A stretch of DNA of 64,000 nucleotides from the NCBI GenBank assembly GCA_021772055.1, contig JAETNR010000006.1:1-64000 (forward strand), read 5' to 3'. The notes below the pieces were generated by a model that had not been told where the DNA came from, ran no database searches, and saw only the letters and a list, made by a program, of their open reading frames with translations. Source of the DNA: Blautia sp. GTDB lineage: Bacteria; Bacillota; Clostridia; Lachnospirales; Lachnospiraceae. Position 1 is the first letter of the stretch. Each line of letters opens with the position of its first letter. Made by a program: the position numbers and the translations under genes. Positions 1 through 8,310 of the stretch are shown one piece after another.

Positions 1-140
1 GCGATAGACATTATACCCCAAAAGGGAGGTCAATGCTCTTTTTATTTGAAACATCCCATAAATCAAGGTTTTTATTAAGTTTTAGAACAAAAAAATGGGT
101 AGTATTTGACACTACCTATAAGAATAAGGGGGATGAAAGA

Positions 141-542
141 ATGAAAAAATTTTTTGATGAGTTTAAAGCTTTTGCGCTGCGGGGGAATGTGATGGATATG
201 GCTGTCGGTGTTCTGATCGGTGGTGCATTTTCCGGGATCGTGACTTCTCTCACGGATAATTTTATTACGCCTATTTTAAACTTTGTTACCGGGCAGGCAA
301 CCTACGGGTTGAAAGACATTGCGGGATTCGGTTCTAATTTTCTGGCTGCGGTTGTGAATTTTGTGATTATGGCCTTTATTCTGTTTTGCCTGATGAGAGG
401 AATCAATAAGCTGATGTCTGTTGGGAAGAAGGAAGAGATTGTGGATTCGGTGACCAAGGTCTGCCCGTTCTGTAAGTCGGAGATTGCCATTGATGCTACC
501 AGGTGTCCTCATTGCACTTCGGAGCTGGCAGAAGAAAAATAA
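141..542 (+). CDS. mscL: Large-conductance mechanosensitive channel MscL
   Basis: Membrane channel that opens under membrane tension and releases solutes during hypo-osmotic shock. The 133-residue product begins MKKFFDEFKAFALRGNVMD, the conserved MscL N-terminus, followed by the glycine-rich first membrane helix (AVGVLIGGAFSGIV) and a second helix near residues 68-88. The C-terminus ends in two CxxC pairs (CPFC and CPHC, about residues 109-127), a zinc-ribbon-like tail. The start at 141 follows AAGGGGG with 8-nt spacing and gives the family's usual length. An in-frame ATG at 33 also has a good Shine-Dalgarno sequence (GGGAGG) and would add 36 residues, so the start is not fully settled. A clean terminator follows. 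Confidence 0.93.
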   Translation: MKKFFDEFKAFALRGNVMDMAVGVLIGGAFSGIVTSLTDNFITPILNFVTGQATYGLKDIAGFGSNFLAAVVNFVIMAFILFCLMRGINKLMSVGKKEEIVDSVTKVCPFCKSEIAIDATRCPHCTSELAEEK

Positions 543-550
543 GGAAAAAG

Positions 551-576
551 CCTCAAGGGAAACCTTGAGGTTTTTT
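551..576 (+). terminator. Intrinsic terminator of mscL
   Basis: Perfect 8-bp stem CCTCAAGG / CCTTGAGG with a GAAA loop followed by six T. The T-run ends one base before an ATG, and the bioY ribosome binding site begins only three bases beyond it, so termination and bioY initiation are packed together. Confidence 0.92.
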
Positions 577-588
577 ATGGAGGCAGGA

Positions 589-1131
589 ATGAATAGCAGG
601 AATAAAACCTATGATATTGTATATATTGGATTTTTTGCGGTTTTGATGGGAATCTGTTCCTGGATTTCCATTCCTATGGCTGTGCCATTTACGATGCAGA
701 CATTTGGTGTTTTTGTGACAGTTGGAATCCTTGGCGGAAAGAGAGGAATGGCTGCGGTTCTGGTCTATATTTTGCTGGGAATTGCGGGAATTCCTGTGTT
801 TTCGGGGATGCGGGGAGGAATCGGAGTTTTGCTGAATACAACGGGAGGTTATATTGTAGGTTTTCTGTTTTCTGCACTTGCTATGTGGGGAATGGAGAAG
901 ATGCTGGGAAGGAAAGGGGCGATGCTGCTTGTTTCCATGGCTGTGGGACTGGTAATCTGCTATGTATTCGGAACTGCCTGGTTTATGGTGGTGTATATGA
1001 AATCCAATGAGGCTGTGGGAATCGGAACTGTGCTTGGCTGGTGTGTGATTCCGTTTATCGTGCCGGATCTTGCGAAGATCGGCCTGGCTTATATCCTGAC
1101 CAGGAGACTGCGGCAGTATGTGCCGCAGTAG
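589..1131 (+). CDS. bioY: BioY-type biotin transporter substrate-binding component
   Basis: S-component that captures biotin (or a close analogue) in the membrane, working with the ECF energising module or alone. The 180-residue product is almost wholly hydrophobic with about six membrane segments. It shows BioY signatures: the FTMQTFGVF motif near residue 38, glycine-rich loops, and a late NTTGGYIVGF segment. Start 589 is chosen because GGAGG lies 5 nt upstream; the in-frame ATG at 577 abuts the mscL terminator T-run and has no ribosome binding site. No biotin synthesis gene is nearby, consistent with salvage. The gene ends 4 bp from a convergent AraC gene. Confidence 0.9.
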   Translation: MNSRNKTYDIVYIGFFAVLMGICSWISIPMAVPFTMQTFGVFVTVGILGGKRGMAAVLVYILLGIAGIPVFSGMRGGIGVLLNTTGGYIVGFLFSALAMWGMEKMLGRKGAMLLVSMAVGLVICYVFGTAWFMVVYMKSNEAVGIGTVLGWCVIPFIVPDLAKIGLAYILTRRLRQYVPQ

Positions 1132-1135
1132 GGCC

Positions 1136-2002
1136 TCATGGTATGAAACATTCTTTATATTCTTTTGGCGACATTCCGTATTCCTTTTTAAAGGCGCGGA
1201 AAAAACTGGAATAGTCTTTAAAACCGTACATGAGATACGCTTCGCTTATGCTGGCATGACTTAAAATGGCATCCCGGCAGACAGCGAGGCGTTTTTTTAT
1301 GATGTACTGGTGAATGGAAAAACCGATATTTTCTTTAAAGATATGGGCAATGTGGTATTTGCTCACATAAAATTCGGCGGCCAGCTTCTCCAGGGAAAGC
1401 TCTTCGTCCAGGTGCTGCTCAATGTAGGTGCAGAGGTTCTGATAAAGAGATTTTTCTTCGCTGTATTCCATAGGATGATTCTGCTCATAAACGGCACGGT
1501 TCAGATGAAGGATCAGATCATCTACACAGAGGGGAATCTGGGCCTGACGGCCGAAACGATCGGATTTCATTTCGTCAATGAGCCGGATGATTTTGGACTG
1601 TATGACATTAAACGCAATCTTATCATTATGAAAGAGATATTTTTTGGAAGTTTGGACATACTGCATGATATAGACGTAATTGGGGGAAGTATCCAGAAGA
1701 TGACTGCAATATTCCTGGCTGATCCAGAAAACGAATCTGCGGTAAGGAGCACTGATGCTGTGAATGACTGCGTGATGGCGTACCTGGGGCGGAAGAAGCA
1801 AAATGTCCCCGTAAGAAAGGGGATATTCCGTATCTTCGATACAGATGCTCACGTCTCCCTCCAGAAAAAAATAAAATTCATAGTAATTGTGTGTATGGGC
1901 AGCTACCTGAACCATGGTGGGATCACTGTAGTAGAAGATTTCAAAGTCCCGGGACAGCATGTACTGTCTGGTACTGAATTGTGTCTGAAGCCGTTTTTTC
2001 AT
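1136..2002 (-). CDS. AraC-family transcriptional regulator, probably of uxuAB
   Basis: Sugar-responsive transcription factor of 288 residues. The N-terminal half is a cupin-like sensor (HTHNYYEFYFFLEG, then LPPQVRHH). The C-terminal 100 residues hold two helix-turn-helix units typical of AraC (LEKLAAEFYVSKYHIAHIFK and a YGFKDYSSFFRAFKKEYGMSP motif). GGGGGAA lies before the ATG at 2002. It is divergent from uxuA across 180 bp and so is the obvious candidate to control uxuA-uxuB. The inducer cannot be read from sequence; a hexuronate is a guess from the neighbours. Confidence 0.9.
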   Translation of the reverse strand: MKKRLQTQFSTRQYMLSRDFEIFYYSDPTMVQVAAHTHNYYEFYFFLEGDVSICIEDTEYPLSYGDILLLPPQVRHHAVIHSISAPYRRFVFWISQEYCSHLLDTSPNYVYIMQYVQTSKKYLFHNDKIAFNVIQSKIIRLIDEMKSDRFGRQAQIPLCVDDLILHLNRAVYEQNHPMEYSEEKSLYQNLCTYIEQHLDEELSLEKLAAEFYVSKYHIAHIFKENIGFSIHQYIIKKRLAVCRDAILSHASISEAYLMYGFKDYSSFFRAFKKEYGMSPKEYKECFIP

Positions 2003-2037
2003 AAAAAAATTCCCCCTGGTGGTCTTTATCTCCGCTT

Positions 2038-2066
2038 AGTCTATCACAAAAGCGCAACTTTTGCAA
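2038..2066 (-). promoter_or_regulatory. Sigma-A-type promoter of the AraC regulator
   Basis: On the minus strand TTGCAA is followed after 17 nt by TAGACT. It lies 36 nt upstream of the regulator's start codon. The spacer contains a small inverted repeat (AAAAG...CTTTT) that could be an operator. Confidence 0.6.
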
Positions 2067-2182
2067 TGCATACAACAATCCTGCCAATGGTATTTTCTGG
2101 AGGAATGCCATAAAATAGTGTCAACATAAAACAGGAATGAAGGTACAAATAAATAAATTAGGAAAAGGAGAAGCATGAAATT

Positions 2183-3253
2183 ATGGAAATGACATTAAGA
2201 TGGTATGGTTCGAAATTTGATACGGTGACTCTGGAGCAGATCCGCCAGATTCCGGGAGTGACAGGGGTCATTACCACTTTGTACGATACGGCACCGGGAG
2301 AGGTATGGAGCAGGGAGAGAATCCGTGCACTGAAAGAGGAAGTGGAAGCTTCAGGACTTCATATTGCGGGAATTGAGAGTGTCAATATTCATGATGCCAT
2401 TAAAACAGGTGCGCCGGAAAGAGAACAGTATATTGCAAATTATATAGAGACTCTGACGAATCTGGGAAAAGAGGATATCCATCTGGTATGCTACAATTTT
2501 ATGCCTGTATTTGACTGGACCAGAACGGAACTGGCCCGTGTAAGGCCGGATGGTTCCACCGTGCTTGCCTATACCCAGGAAGCAGTGGATGCCCTTGATC
2601 CGGAAAAGATGTTTGCATCCATTGCAGGGGACATGAACGGAACGGTGATGCCCGGTTGGGAACCGGAGCGTATGGAACATGTAAAAGAGCTCTTTGAAAT
2701 GTACAAAGAGATTGACGATGAGAAGCTTTTTGCGAATCTGAAATATTTTCTGGAAATGATCATGCCGGTTTGTGACGAATATGATATCAACATGGCCATT
2801 CATCCAGATGATCCTGCATGGAGCGTATTTGGCCTTCCGAGAATTATCATTAATAAGAAAAATATCCTTCGTATGATGGAGATGGTGGATAATCCACATA
2901 ATGGGGTTACCTTCTGTTCCGGTTCCTACGGCACAAATCTGGAAAACGACCTGCCGGATATGATCCGCGCACTGAAGGGAAGAATTCATTTTGCCCATGT
3001 GCGGAACCTGAAATTCCACACACCGACCAACTTTGAGGAAGCGGCGCACTTGTCTTCTGACGGAACTTTTGATATGTATGAGATCATGAGGGCACTTTAT
3101 GAAACCGGTTTTGACGGTCCTATCCGTCCGGACCACGGGCGTATGATCTGGGGAGAAGTGGCAATGCCGGGCTATGGACTTTATGACAGGGCACTTGGGG
3201 CAGCTTATCTGAACGGACTGTGGGAAGCAATTGAGAAAGGAGCAAAACGATGA
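2183..3253 (+). CDS. uxuA: Mannonate dehydratase
   Basis: Dehydrates D-mannonate to 2-keto-3-deoxygluconate, the last shared step of glucuronate breakdown. The 356-residue product has the UxuA start (MTLRWYGSKFDTVTL) and the metal-site segments HPDDPAW, GVTFCSGSYG, HFAHVRN and RPDHGRMIWGE. Length is standard. The Shine-Dalgarno GGAG sits 12 nt before this ATG but 4 nt before an out-of-frame ATG at 2175 that opens a five-codon ORF, whose TGA (2190-2192) overlaps the uxuA start. ATG 2189 is a second possible start. The stop overlaps uxuB by ATGA, indicating translational coupling. Confidence 0.93.
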   Translation: MEMTLRWYGSKFDTVTLEQIRQIPGVTGVITTLYDTAPGEVWSRERIRALKEEVEASGLHIAGIESVNIHDAIKTGAPEREQYIANYIETLTNLGKEDIHLVCYNFMPVFDWTRTELARVRPDGSTVLAYTQEAVDALDPEKMFASIAGDMNGTVMPGWEPERMEHVKELFEMYKEIDDEKLFANLKYFLEMIMPVCDEYDINMAIHPDDPAWSVFGLPRIIINKKNILRMMEMVDNPHNGVTFCSGSYGTNLENDLPDMIRALKGRIHFAHVRNLKFHTPTNFEEAAHLSSDGTFDMYEIMRALYETGFDGPIRPDHGRMIWGEVAMPGYGLYDRALGAAYLNGLWEAIEKGAKR

Positions 3254-4863
3254 TTTTAAACGCAGAAGGATTAAAAGACAGAGAAGCATGGAAAAAGGCA
3301 GGATACAGCCTGCCGGAATATGACAGAGAAGCCATGATCGCGGCTACAAAGGAAGCTCCTTTCTGGATCCATTTTGGTGCAGGCAATATTTTCCGTGCTT
3401 ATCAGGCCAATGTAGTTCAGAATCTTTTAAATGCAGGGGTTTTGAAGAAAGGCCTTGTGGCAGCAGAAGGCTTTGACTATGAGATCGTAGAGAAAATGAA
3501 CCGTCCTCATGATGATTATTCCATCCTTGTCACATTGAAGGCAGACGGAAATGTGGACAAAACAGTGGTGGGAAGTGTTGCAGAGTCCTGTATTCTGGAT
3601 TCCGAAAACGAAAAGGAATACAGCCGCCTGAAAGAGATTTTCTGTAAGGATTCCCTGCAGATGGCTTCTTTTACCATTACGGAGAAAGGCTACAGCCTGG
3701 TAAATGGAAAAGGGGAACTCCTTCCTGCAGTGGAAGCGGACTTTTCGGCAGGTCCCGGGAAACCTGCAAGCTATATGGGCAAAGTGGCTTCTCTTTTGTA
3801 CTCCCGGTATCAGGCAGGAGAAAAGCCCATCGCAATGGTAAGCATGGATAACTGTTCCCACAATGGAGATAAGCTGTATGCTGCGATTCATACGTTTGCT
3901 CAGAAGTGGACAGAAGGCGGATTGACAGAAGCGGGATTTCTGCGGTATGTGGAAAACCAGGAAAAGGTTACCTTCCCCTGGACGATGATCGATAAGATTA
4001 CCCCCCGTCCGGACGGGTCAGTAGAAAAGATTTTGTTGGGGGATGGCGTGGAAGGCCTTGATCCGGTGATCACCTCAAAAAATACGTATGTTGCGCCTTT
4101 TGTCAATGCGGAGGAATGTGAGTATCTGGTGATTGAGGATGCTTTTCCGAACGGCCGTCCTGCACTGGAAAAGGGCGGATTGATGTTTACGAAGAGGGAG
4201 ACCGTGGACAAAGTGGAGAAGATGAAGGTCTGCACCTGCCTAAACCCGCTTCATACCACACTGGCTGTGTTCGGCTGTCTTCTTGGATATCAGAAGATCT
4301 CGGAAGAAATGAAAGATCCGGAGCTTCAGAAAATGGTAGAGATCATCGGATACCGGGAAGGACTTCCGGTGGTGACAGATCCGGGCGTTCTGGATCCGAA
4401 GGAATTTATTGATACTGTATTAAAGGTGCGGTTCCCCAATCCCTTTATGCCGGATACGCCTCAGCGAATCGCTACGGATACCTCCCAGAAGCTTGCCATC
4501 CGTTTCGGAGAAACGATTAAAGCGTATGATGCTTCCCCAAAACGGGATACCAAAGATCTGAAGCTGATTCCTCTGGTATTTGCAGGCTGGCTGCGTTATC
4601 TCATGGGAATCAATGACAGGGGAGAGGAATTTACCTTAAGTTCGGATCCCCTTCTTGACACCGTACGTCCCTATGTGGCAAATATGTCTCTGGGAAGTGA
4701 CGCAGACGTGGAAGATCTTTTAAAACCGGTACTGGAAAAAACGGAAATATTCGGCGTGGATCTGTACAGGATCGGCATGGCACAGAAGGTCTGCGGCTAC
4801 TTCAGCGAAATGATCAAAGGGCCGGGCGCTGTTCGTGAAACCTTAAAGAAATATACCTGCTGA
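3250..4863 (+). CDS. uxuB: Mannitol dehydrogenase-family protein, probable fructuronate reductase
   Basis: Probable NADH-dependent reduction of D-fructuronate to D-mannonate, which feeds UxuA. The 537-residue protein shows the polyol dehydrogenase fold: an N-terminal nucleotide-binding stretch (WIHFGAGNIFRAYQANV, residues 38-55), a middle GYREG segment, and the catalytic region around KVCTCLNPLHTTLAVFG. Start overlaps the uxuA stop (ATGA). Other mannitol dehydrogenase-family members act on tagaturonate, mannonate or mannitol, but pairing with uxuA favours fructuronate. A bidirectional terminator follows. Confidence 0.85.
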   Translation: MILNAEGLKDREAWKKAGYSLPEYDREAMIAATKEAPFWIHFGAGNIFRAYQANVVQNLLNAGVLKKGLVAAEGFDYEIVEKMNRPHDDYSILVTLKADGNVDKTVVGSVAESCILDSENEKEYSRLKEIFCKDSLQMASFTITEKGYSLVNGKGELLPAVEADFSAGPGKPASYMGKVASLLYSRYQAGEKPIAMVSMDNCSHNGDKLYAAIHTFAQKWTEGGLTEAGFLRYVENQEKVTFPWTMIDKITPRPDGSVEKILLGDGVEGLDPVITSKNTYVAPFVNAEECEYLVIEDAFPNGRPALEKGGLMFTKRETVDKVEKMKVCTCLNPLHTTLAVFGCLLGYQKISEEMKDPELQKMVEIIGYREGLPVVTDPGVLDPKEFIDTVLKVRFPNPFMPDTPQRIATDTSQKLAIRFGETIKAYDASPKRDTKDLKLIPLVFAGWLRYLMGINDRGEEFTLSSDPLLDTVRPYVANMSLGSDADVEDLLKPVLEKTEIFGVDLYRIGMAQKVCGYFSEMIKGPGAVRETLKKYTC

Positions 4864-4883
4864 CAGGAAGGGCGGGAGCATAG

Positions 4884-4940
4884 AAAAAAACGGAATCTTT
4901 CTTCTGGAAATAACAGTAAGAAAGATTCTGTTTTATCCTT
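4884..4940. terminator. Bidirectional terminator between uxuB and an MFS gene
   Basis: A 13-bp stem (4891-4903 with 4918-4930, one G-U pair) has A7 on its left and TTTTATCCTTT on its right, so it can stop transcription from both convergent genes. Confidence 0.85.
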
Positions 4941-6200
4941 TCAGGAAGATTTTCCTGCAATCACGTTCGCATTGAGCTTCACTGCATAACGGAACAAAAT
5001 AGCGCCTATCACAAAGAGAACAGCGATCATACCGACTCCTTTGCTGATGTCCCCTGTGATTTGAGATACCAGGCTCACAATGGTAGTACCAACAAAAGAG
5101 GCTCCTTTTCCGCAGATATCCAGGAAACCGAAATATTCACCGGACTGTTCTGCAGGAATAATCCTGGTAAAATAGGAGCGTGACAGCGCCTGAATACCGC
5201 CCTGAAACATTCCCACCAGAACCGCCATTGCCCAGAACTGGCTCTGAGTGGTAAGGAACATGGCAAAAACAGCAATTCCCAGATAGGCAAAAATACAAAC
5301 GGTAATCAGAAGGTCTGCGGAATATTTGTTTGCCAGCCGCCCGAAAATAATGCAGCAGGGAAAAGCCACAATCTGCGTTACCAGAAGAGCAAGGAGCAGC
5401 CCTGTGCTGTCAAGCCCCAGGGCGGAACCATAGGCAGTAGCCATATCAATGATCGTGTAAACACCATCAATATAGAAGAAAAATGCCAGGAGAAACATAA
5501 AAATGCGTTTTTCCTTACGGATATTCCCGAAAGCCCTGCCGATTCTCCGGAAGCTTTCCGTAACCGCGTGGGGCTGTTTTTCTATATAATATTTCTGACG
5601 ATAGCTTTGAAACAGAGGAACCGTCATCAAAACCCACCAGAGTGCTACAATGACGAAAGAAACAGCCATGGCTGTCTCCATGGAGATTCCCAGTTTTCCG
5701 GACCCCAGAACGATTACAAGACAGACCACAAAAGGAATACAGCTCCCAATGTAGCCCCATGCATATCCCTGGGAGGATACATGGTCCATCCGCTCTTCCG
5801 TGGTAACATCAGAAAGCATGGAATCATAAAAAATCAGACTCCCGGAATAGCCGATCTTGGCAATAAGGAACACGATAAGAAATGCCAGCCACTGTTTGGC
5901 AAATCCCATACAGATACATGCCACGGCTCCTACAAAAAGGGAAAGAGCAAAAATGGGCTTTTTAAACCCTTTTGTATCAGCCAGCGTGCCGAGAATGGGT
6001 CCAAGAAGTGCAACGACAAAGGTAGCGGCAGAAGCAGCATATCCCCAGTATGCCAGATATTCCACAGAAGAAAGCCCGCCGCTTTCGGCAAGGTAATTAA
6101 AATAGATGGGAATAATGGTGGCAATCAACAGAGTAAATGCTGAGTTTCCCACATCATACAGCACCCAGTTGCGTTCGCTCTTCGTTAATTTAAAATTCAT
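4941..6200 (-). CDS. MFS transporter of the UMF1/Atg22-like type
   Basis: Membrane transporter of 419 residues with about 12 membrane segments. The N-terminus (ERNWVLYDVGNSAFTLLI) and the GTLADTKGFKKP loop after segment 2 are typical of the UMF1 family, whose bacterial substrates are mostly unknown. The C-terminal half carries a second MFS-type loop and an SRSYFTRIIPAEQSGEYFG segment. Start 6200 has GAGG 8 nt upstream. It is a single-gene unit bounded by the shared terminator and a divergent promoter region. Export of an amino acid or sugar is possible, but nothing here fixes the substrate. Confidence 0.85.
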   Translation of the reverse strand: MNFKLTKSERNWVLYDVGNSAFTLLIATIIPIYFNYLAESGGLSSVEYLAYWGYAASAATFVVALLGPILGTLADTKGFKKPIFALSLFVGAVACICMGFAKQWLAFLIVFLIAKIGYSGSLIFYDSMLSDVTTEERMDHVSSQGYAWGYIGSCIPFVVCLVIVLGSGKLGISMETAMAVSFVIVALWWVLMTVPLFQSYRQKYYIEKQPHAVTESFRRIGRAFGNIRKEKRIFMFLLAFFFYIDGVYTIIDMATAYGSALGLDSTGLLLALLVTQIVAFPCCIIFGRLANKYSADLLITVCIFAYLGIAVFAMFLTTQSQFWAMAVLVGMFQGGIQALSRSYFTRIIPAEQSGEYFGFLDICGKGASFVGTTIVSLVSQITGDISKGVGMIAVLFVIGAILFRYAVKLNANVIAGKSS

Positions 6201-6240
6201 CCGGATATCCTCACTTTCGTTGATAATGAAAAGCTTTAAA

Positions 6241-6268
6241 AACAGTTTTTACTGTTCCTATTATATCA
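6241..6268 (-). promoter_or_regulatory. Extended -10 promoter with palindromic operator candidate
   Basis: On the minus strand TGATATAAT (TATAAT at 6260-6265) forms an extended -10. Directly downstream, at the expected transcript start, lies AACAGT-N4-ACTGTT (6241-6256), a perfect inverted repeat placed as a repressor site would be. The -35 is weak. Confidence 0.5.
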
Positions 6269-6353
6269 CACTTCCTTTGTTCTTAACATCACTATTGACA
6301 GAGAAAAAATATTTTAGATTTGTTCCTGAACAGGATGGCAAATACGCAGAGAA

Positions 6354-6364
6354 TGTGCTAGAAT
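6354..6364 (+). promoter_or_regulatory. Extended -10 element for the downstream MFS gene
   Basis: TGTGCTAGAAT provides a TG-N-TAGAAT extended -10 about 100 nt before the start of the 6467 gene. The -35 match is poor, so this is a tentative call. Confidence 0.35.
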
Positions 6365-6466
6365 ACGGAATGAAATGAAAAAAGCGGTTCCGCGTTCCCG
6401 GGAAAATCTATGACGGGACAGAAATGGATAGAATGTGATCCAAAGGATACCAGGGAAGGGTTTAGG

Positions 6467-7666
6467 ATGAATATTTCAGGAAAAGAGAAAAATCTGACAG
6501 TGGGTTTTTCATTTATTCAGGGGTTTTATTGGATGAGTTTTGCGGCAATTATGGGATTTTCCAGCCTTTATCTTTTAGATAACGGTTTTTCCAATACAGA
6601 GATCGGAATAATCATAGCCATTGCCGGGATTATTTCGGCAGTTCTGCAGCCGCTGCTTGCAAGCTATGCGGATAAACCGGAAAGCATGTCATTAAAGAAC
6701 ATGATTTTAGGTCTGTCAGGTATTCAGCTGCTATTGGGGATAATGCTTTTTTTGTCTTATCAGAAGCTTCTGGTCTTTACGGGAGTGTTTTATGGTTGCC
6801 TTGTGACGATTTTGCAGCTGATGTTACCATTGATTAATTCCCTTGGGATGGAAAGCCTGAACCAGGGGAAAAAGCTGAATTTTGGCCTGGCACGGGGAAT
6901 GGGTTCCGCGGCCTATGCCATTGCGGCTTATGCGCTTGGTATCTTTGTTGCGGATCTTGGGGCAAGGTTTGTGCCAATTTCCATCCTGGCAGCGTACTCC
7001 GTCTTTTTAGTGAGCCTGCTGTGTTTGTTTCCTTTTGAAAAAGCAGAAAAGAAAAACGGGGAAAGCGTAAAAAAGAGCAGCGGCAGCCCCATTGCCTTTT
7101 TGCACAGATATAAACGATTTGGAATCGTCCTTGTGGGATGCATTCTGGTTTATATCAGCCATGTGCTTTTAAACAACTTTACTTTTCAGATCGTAGAAAG
7201 CAAGGGAGGCGGAAGCCCGGAAATGGGTTTTGCCATGGCATTGGCATCCCTGATCGAACTTCCGACCCTGTTTTTGTTTTCCTTTATGCTGAAAAAAGTC
7301 CGCTGTGATATCTGGTTTCGGATCTCCGGCATTTTCTTCATGCTGAAATCCCTGGGAACACTGCTTGCGCCTACGATCCCTGTATTTTACGGTGTGCAGG
7401 TGTTCCAGCTTATGGGCTGGGCTTTGATCACCGTATCGTCAGTATACTATGTAAATGCGATTATGGACCAGCAGGATGCCATTAAAGGACAGGCTTATAT
7501 GACGATGACCTATACGATCGGAAGCGTGGTCGCTGCATTCCTTGGGGGAGCCCTGATCGATCTTGCAGGGGTGAATGCGATGCTCTTATTTGCAACAGTT
7601 TGTGCGGCACTTGGAATGATGATCATGCTTCTGGCTGCCGAGAAGGCAGAAGAAATCCCGGAATAG
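6467..7666 (+). CDS. MFS transporter (LacY/nucleoside symporter-like)
   Basis: Predicted 12-segment membrane transporter of 399 residues. The start (LTVGFSFIQGFYWMSFAAIMGFSSLYLLDNGFSNTEIGIIIA) is typical of MFS_1-like sugar or nucleoside proton symporters, with a cytoplasmic loop near residues 190-205 dividing two six-helix halves. ATG 6467 is preferred over the upstream in-frame ATG at 6410 because residues before it are hydrophilic and unlike the family, and AGG lies just upstream of 6467. It is monocistronic. The substrate cannot be named; an oligosaccharide is plausible given the neighbourhood. Confidence 0.85.
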   Translation: MNISGKEKNLTVGFSFIQGFYWMSFAAIMGFSSLYLLDNGFSNTEIGIIIAIAGIISAVLQPLLASYADKPESMSLKNMILGLSGIQLLLGIMLFLSYQKLLVFTGVFYGCLVTILQLMLPLINSLGMESLNQGKKLNFGLARGMGSAAYAIAAYALGIFVADLGARFVPISILAAYSVFLVSLLCLFPFEKAEKKNGESVKKSSGSPIAFLHRYKRFGIVLVGCILVYISHVLLNNFTFQIVESKGGGSPEMGFAMALASLIELPTLFLFSFMLKKVRCDIWFRISGIFFMLKSLGTLLAPTIPVFYGVQVFQLMGWALITVSSVYYVNAIMDQQDAIKGQAYMTMTYTIGSVVAAFLGGALIDLAGVNAMLLFATVCAALGMMIMLLAAEKAEEIPE

Positions 7667-7679
7667 TCCTGCGAAAGCG

Positions 7680-7708
7680 TTGATTTTGAAAAAAATCTGT
7701 AGTAGAAT
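7680..7708 (+). promoter_or_regulatory. Sigma-A promoter of the yqeY-like gene
   Basis: TTGATT-N17-TAGAAT, ending 67 nt before the start codon at 7776. Confidence 0.75.
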
Positions 7709-7775
7709 AAGAAAAATCGTAATTGGAAAACAAACAGTCGGTTGCGAAAATGAATAATAGAAAAGAGGAATTCCT

Positions 7776-8213
7776 ATGCAGTTAGCAGTATTGCAAAAAG
7801 ATATGATCGCAGCAATGAAAGCAAAAGATAAACCAAGAAAGGAAGCGATTTCCTCTCTGGTTTCCGCAGTTAAGAAAGCGGGAATCGATGCAGGATGCAG
7901 AGAGGATATCCCGGAATCCATGGTAGATCAGGTGATCCTTAAGGAACAGAAAACAGCGAAAGAACAGGTGGATACCTGCCCTGCAGACAGAACCGATTTG
8001 AAGGCAGAGTACCAGTTTCGCTATGAGGTGATTTCTGAGTACGCTCCGAAGCTGATGTCCCAGGAGGAAGTAAAAGCATTCCTGAAAGAGAAATTCGCAG
8101 AAATTCTTGCAACAAAAAACAAAGGCATGATCATGAAAAACGTAATGCCGGAACTGAAAGGCAAAGCAGACGGCAAAGTCATCAGCCAGGTGGTTGCAGA
8201 ATTTTGTAAATAG
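7776..8213 (+). CDS. GatB/YqeY domain protein
   Basis: Small soluble protein of 145 residues made almost entirely of the YqeY domain, an all-helical module related to the tail of the GatB amidotransferase subunit. Visible hallmarks are MKAKDKPRKEAISSLVSAVKKA near the start, a central EYAPKLMSQEEV segment, and the terminal MKNVMPELKGKADGKVISQVV. GatB tails help bind tRNA, but free-standing YqeY has no firmly assigned reaction. It is preceded by AGAGGAA and its own promoter and followed by its own terminator, so it is a single-gene transcript. Confidence 0.9.
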   Translation: MQLAVLQKDMIAAMKAKDKPRKEAISSLVSAVKKAGIDAGCREDIPESMVDQVILKEQKTAKEQVDTCPADRTDLKAEYQFRYEVISEYAPKLMSQEEVKAFLKEKFAEILATKNKGMIMKNVMPELKGKADGKVISQVVAEFCK

Positions 8214-8234
8214 TCAGGAAAGAAACCAGAAACT

Positions 8235-8277
8235 CTATGGGGGTGGAACGGAAAATCTGTCCCTGTAGAATTTTTTT
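8235..8277 (+). terminator. Intrinsic terminator after the yqeY-like gene
   Basis: CTATGGGG pairs with CCCTGTAG (8 bp with two G-U pairs) and is followed by AA and seven T. Confidence 0.7.
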
Positions 8278-8310
8278 GTCTGAAACGGAAAAAATAGCAT
8301 TATGGAGTGA

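Noticed and set aside
4864-4890. Small gene after uxuB
   Set aside because: Only terminator sequence is present.
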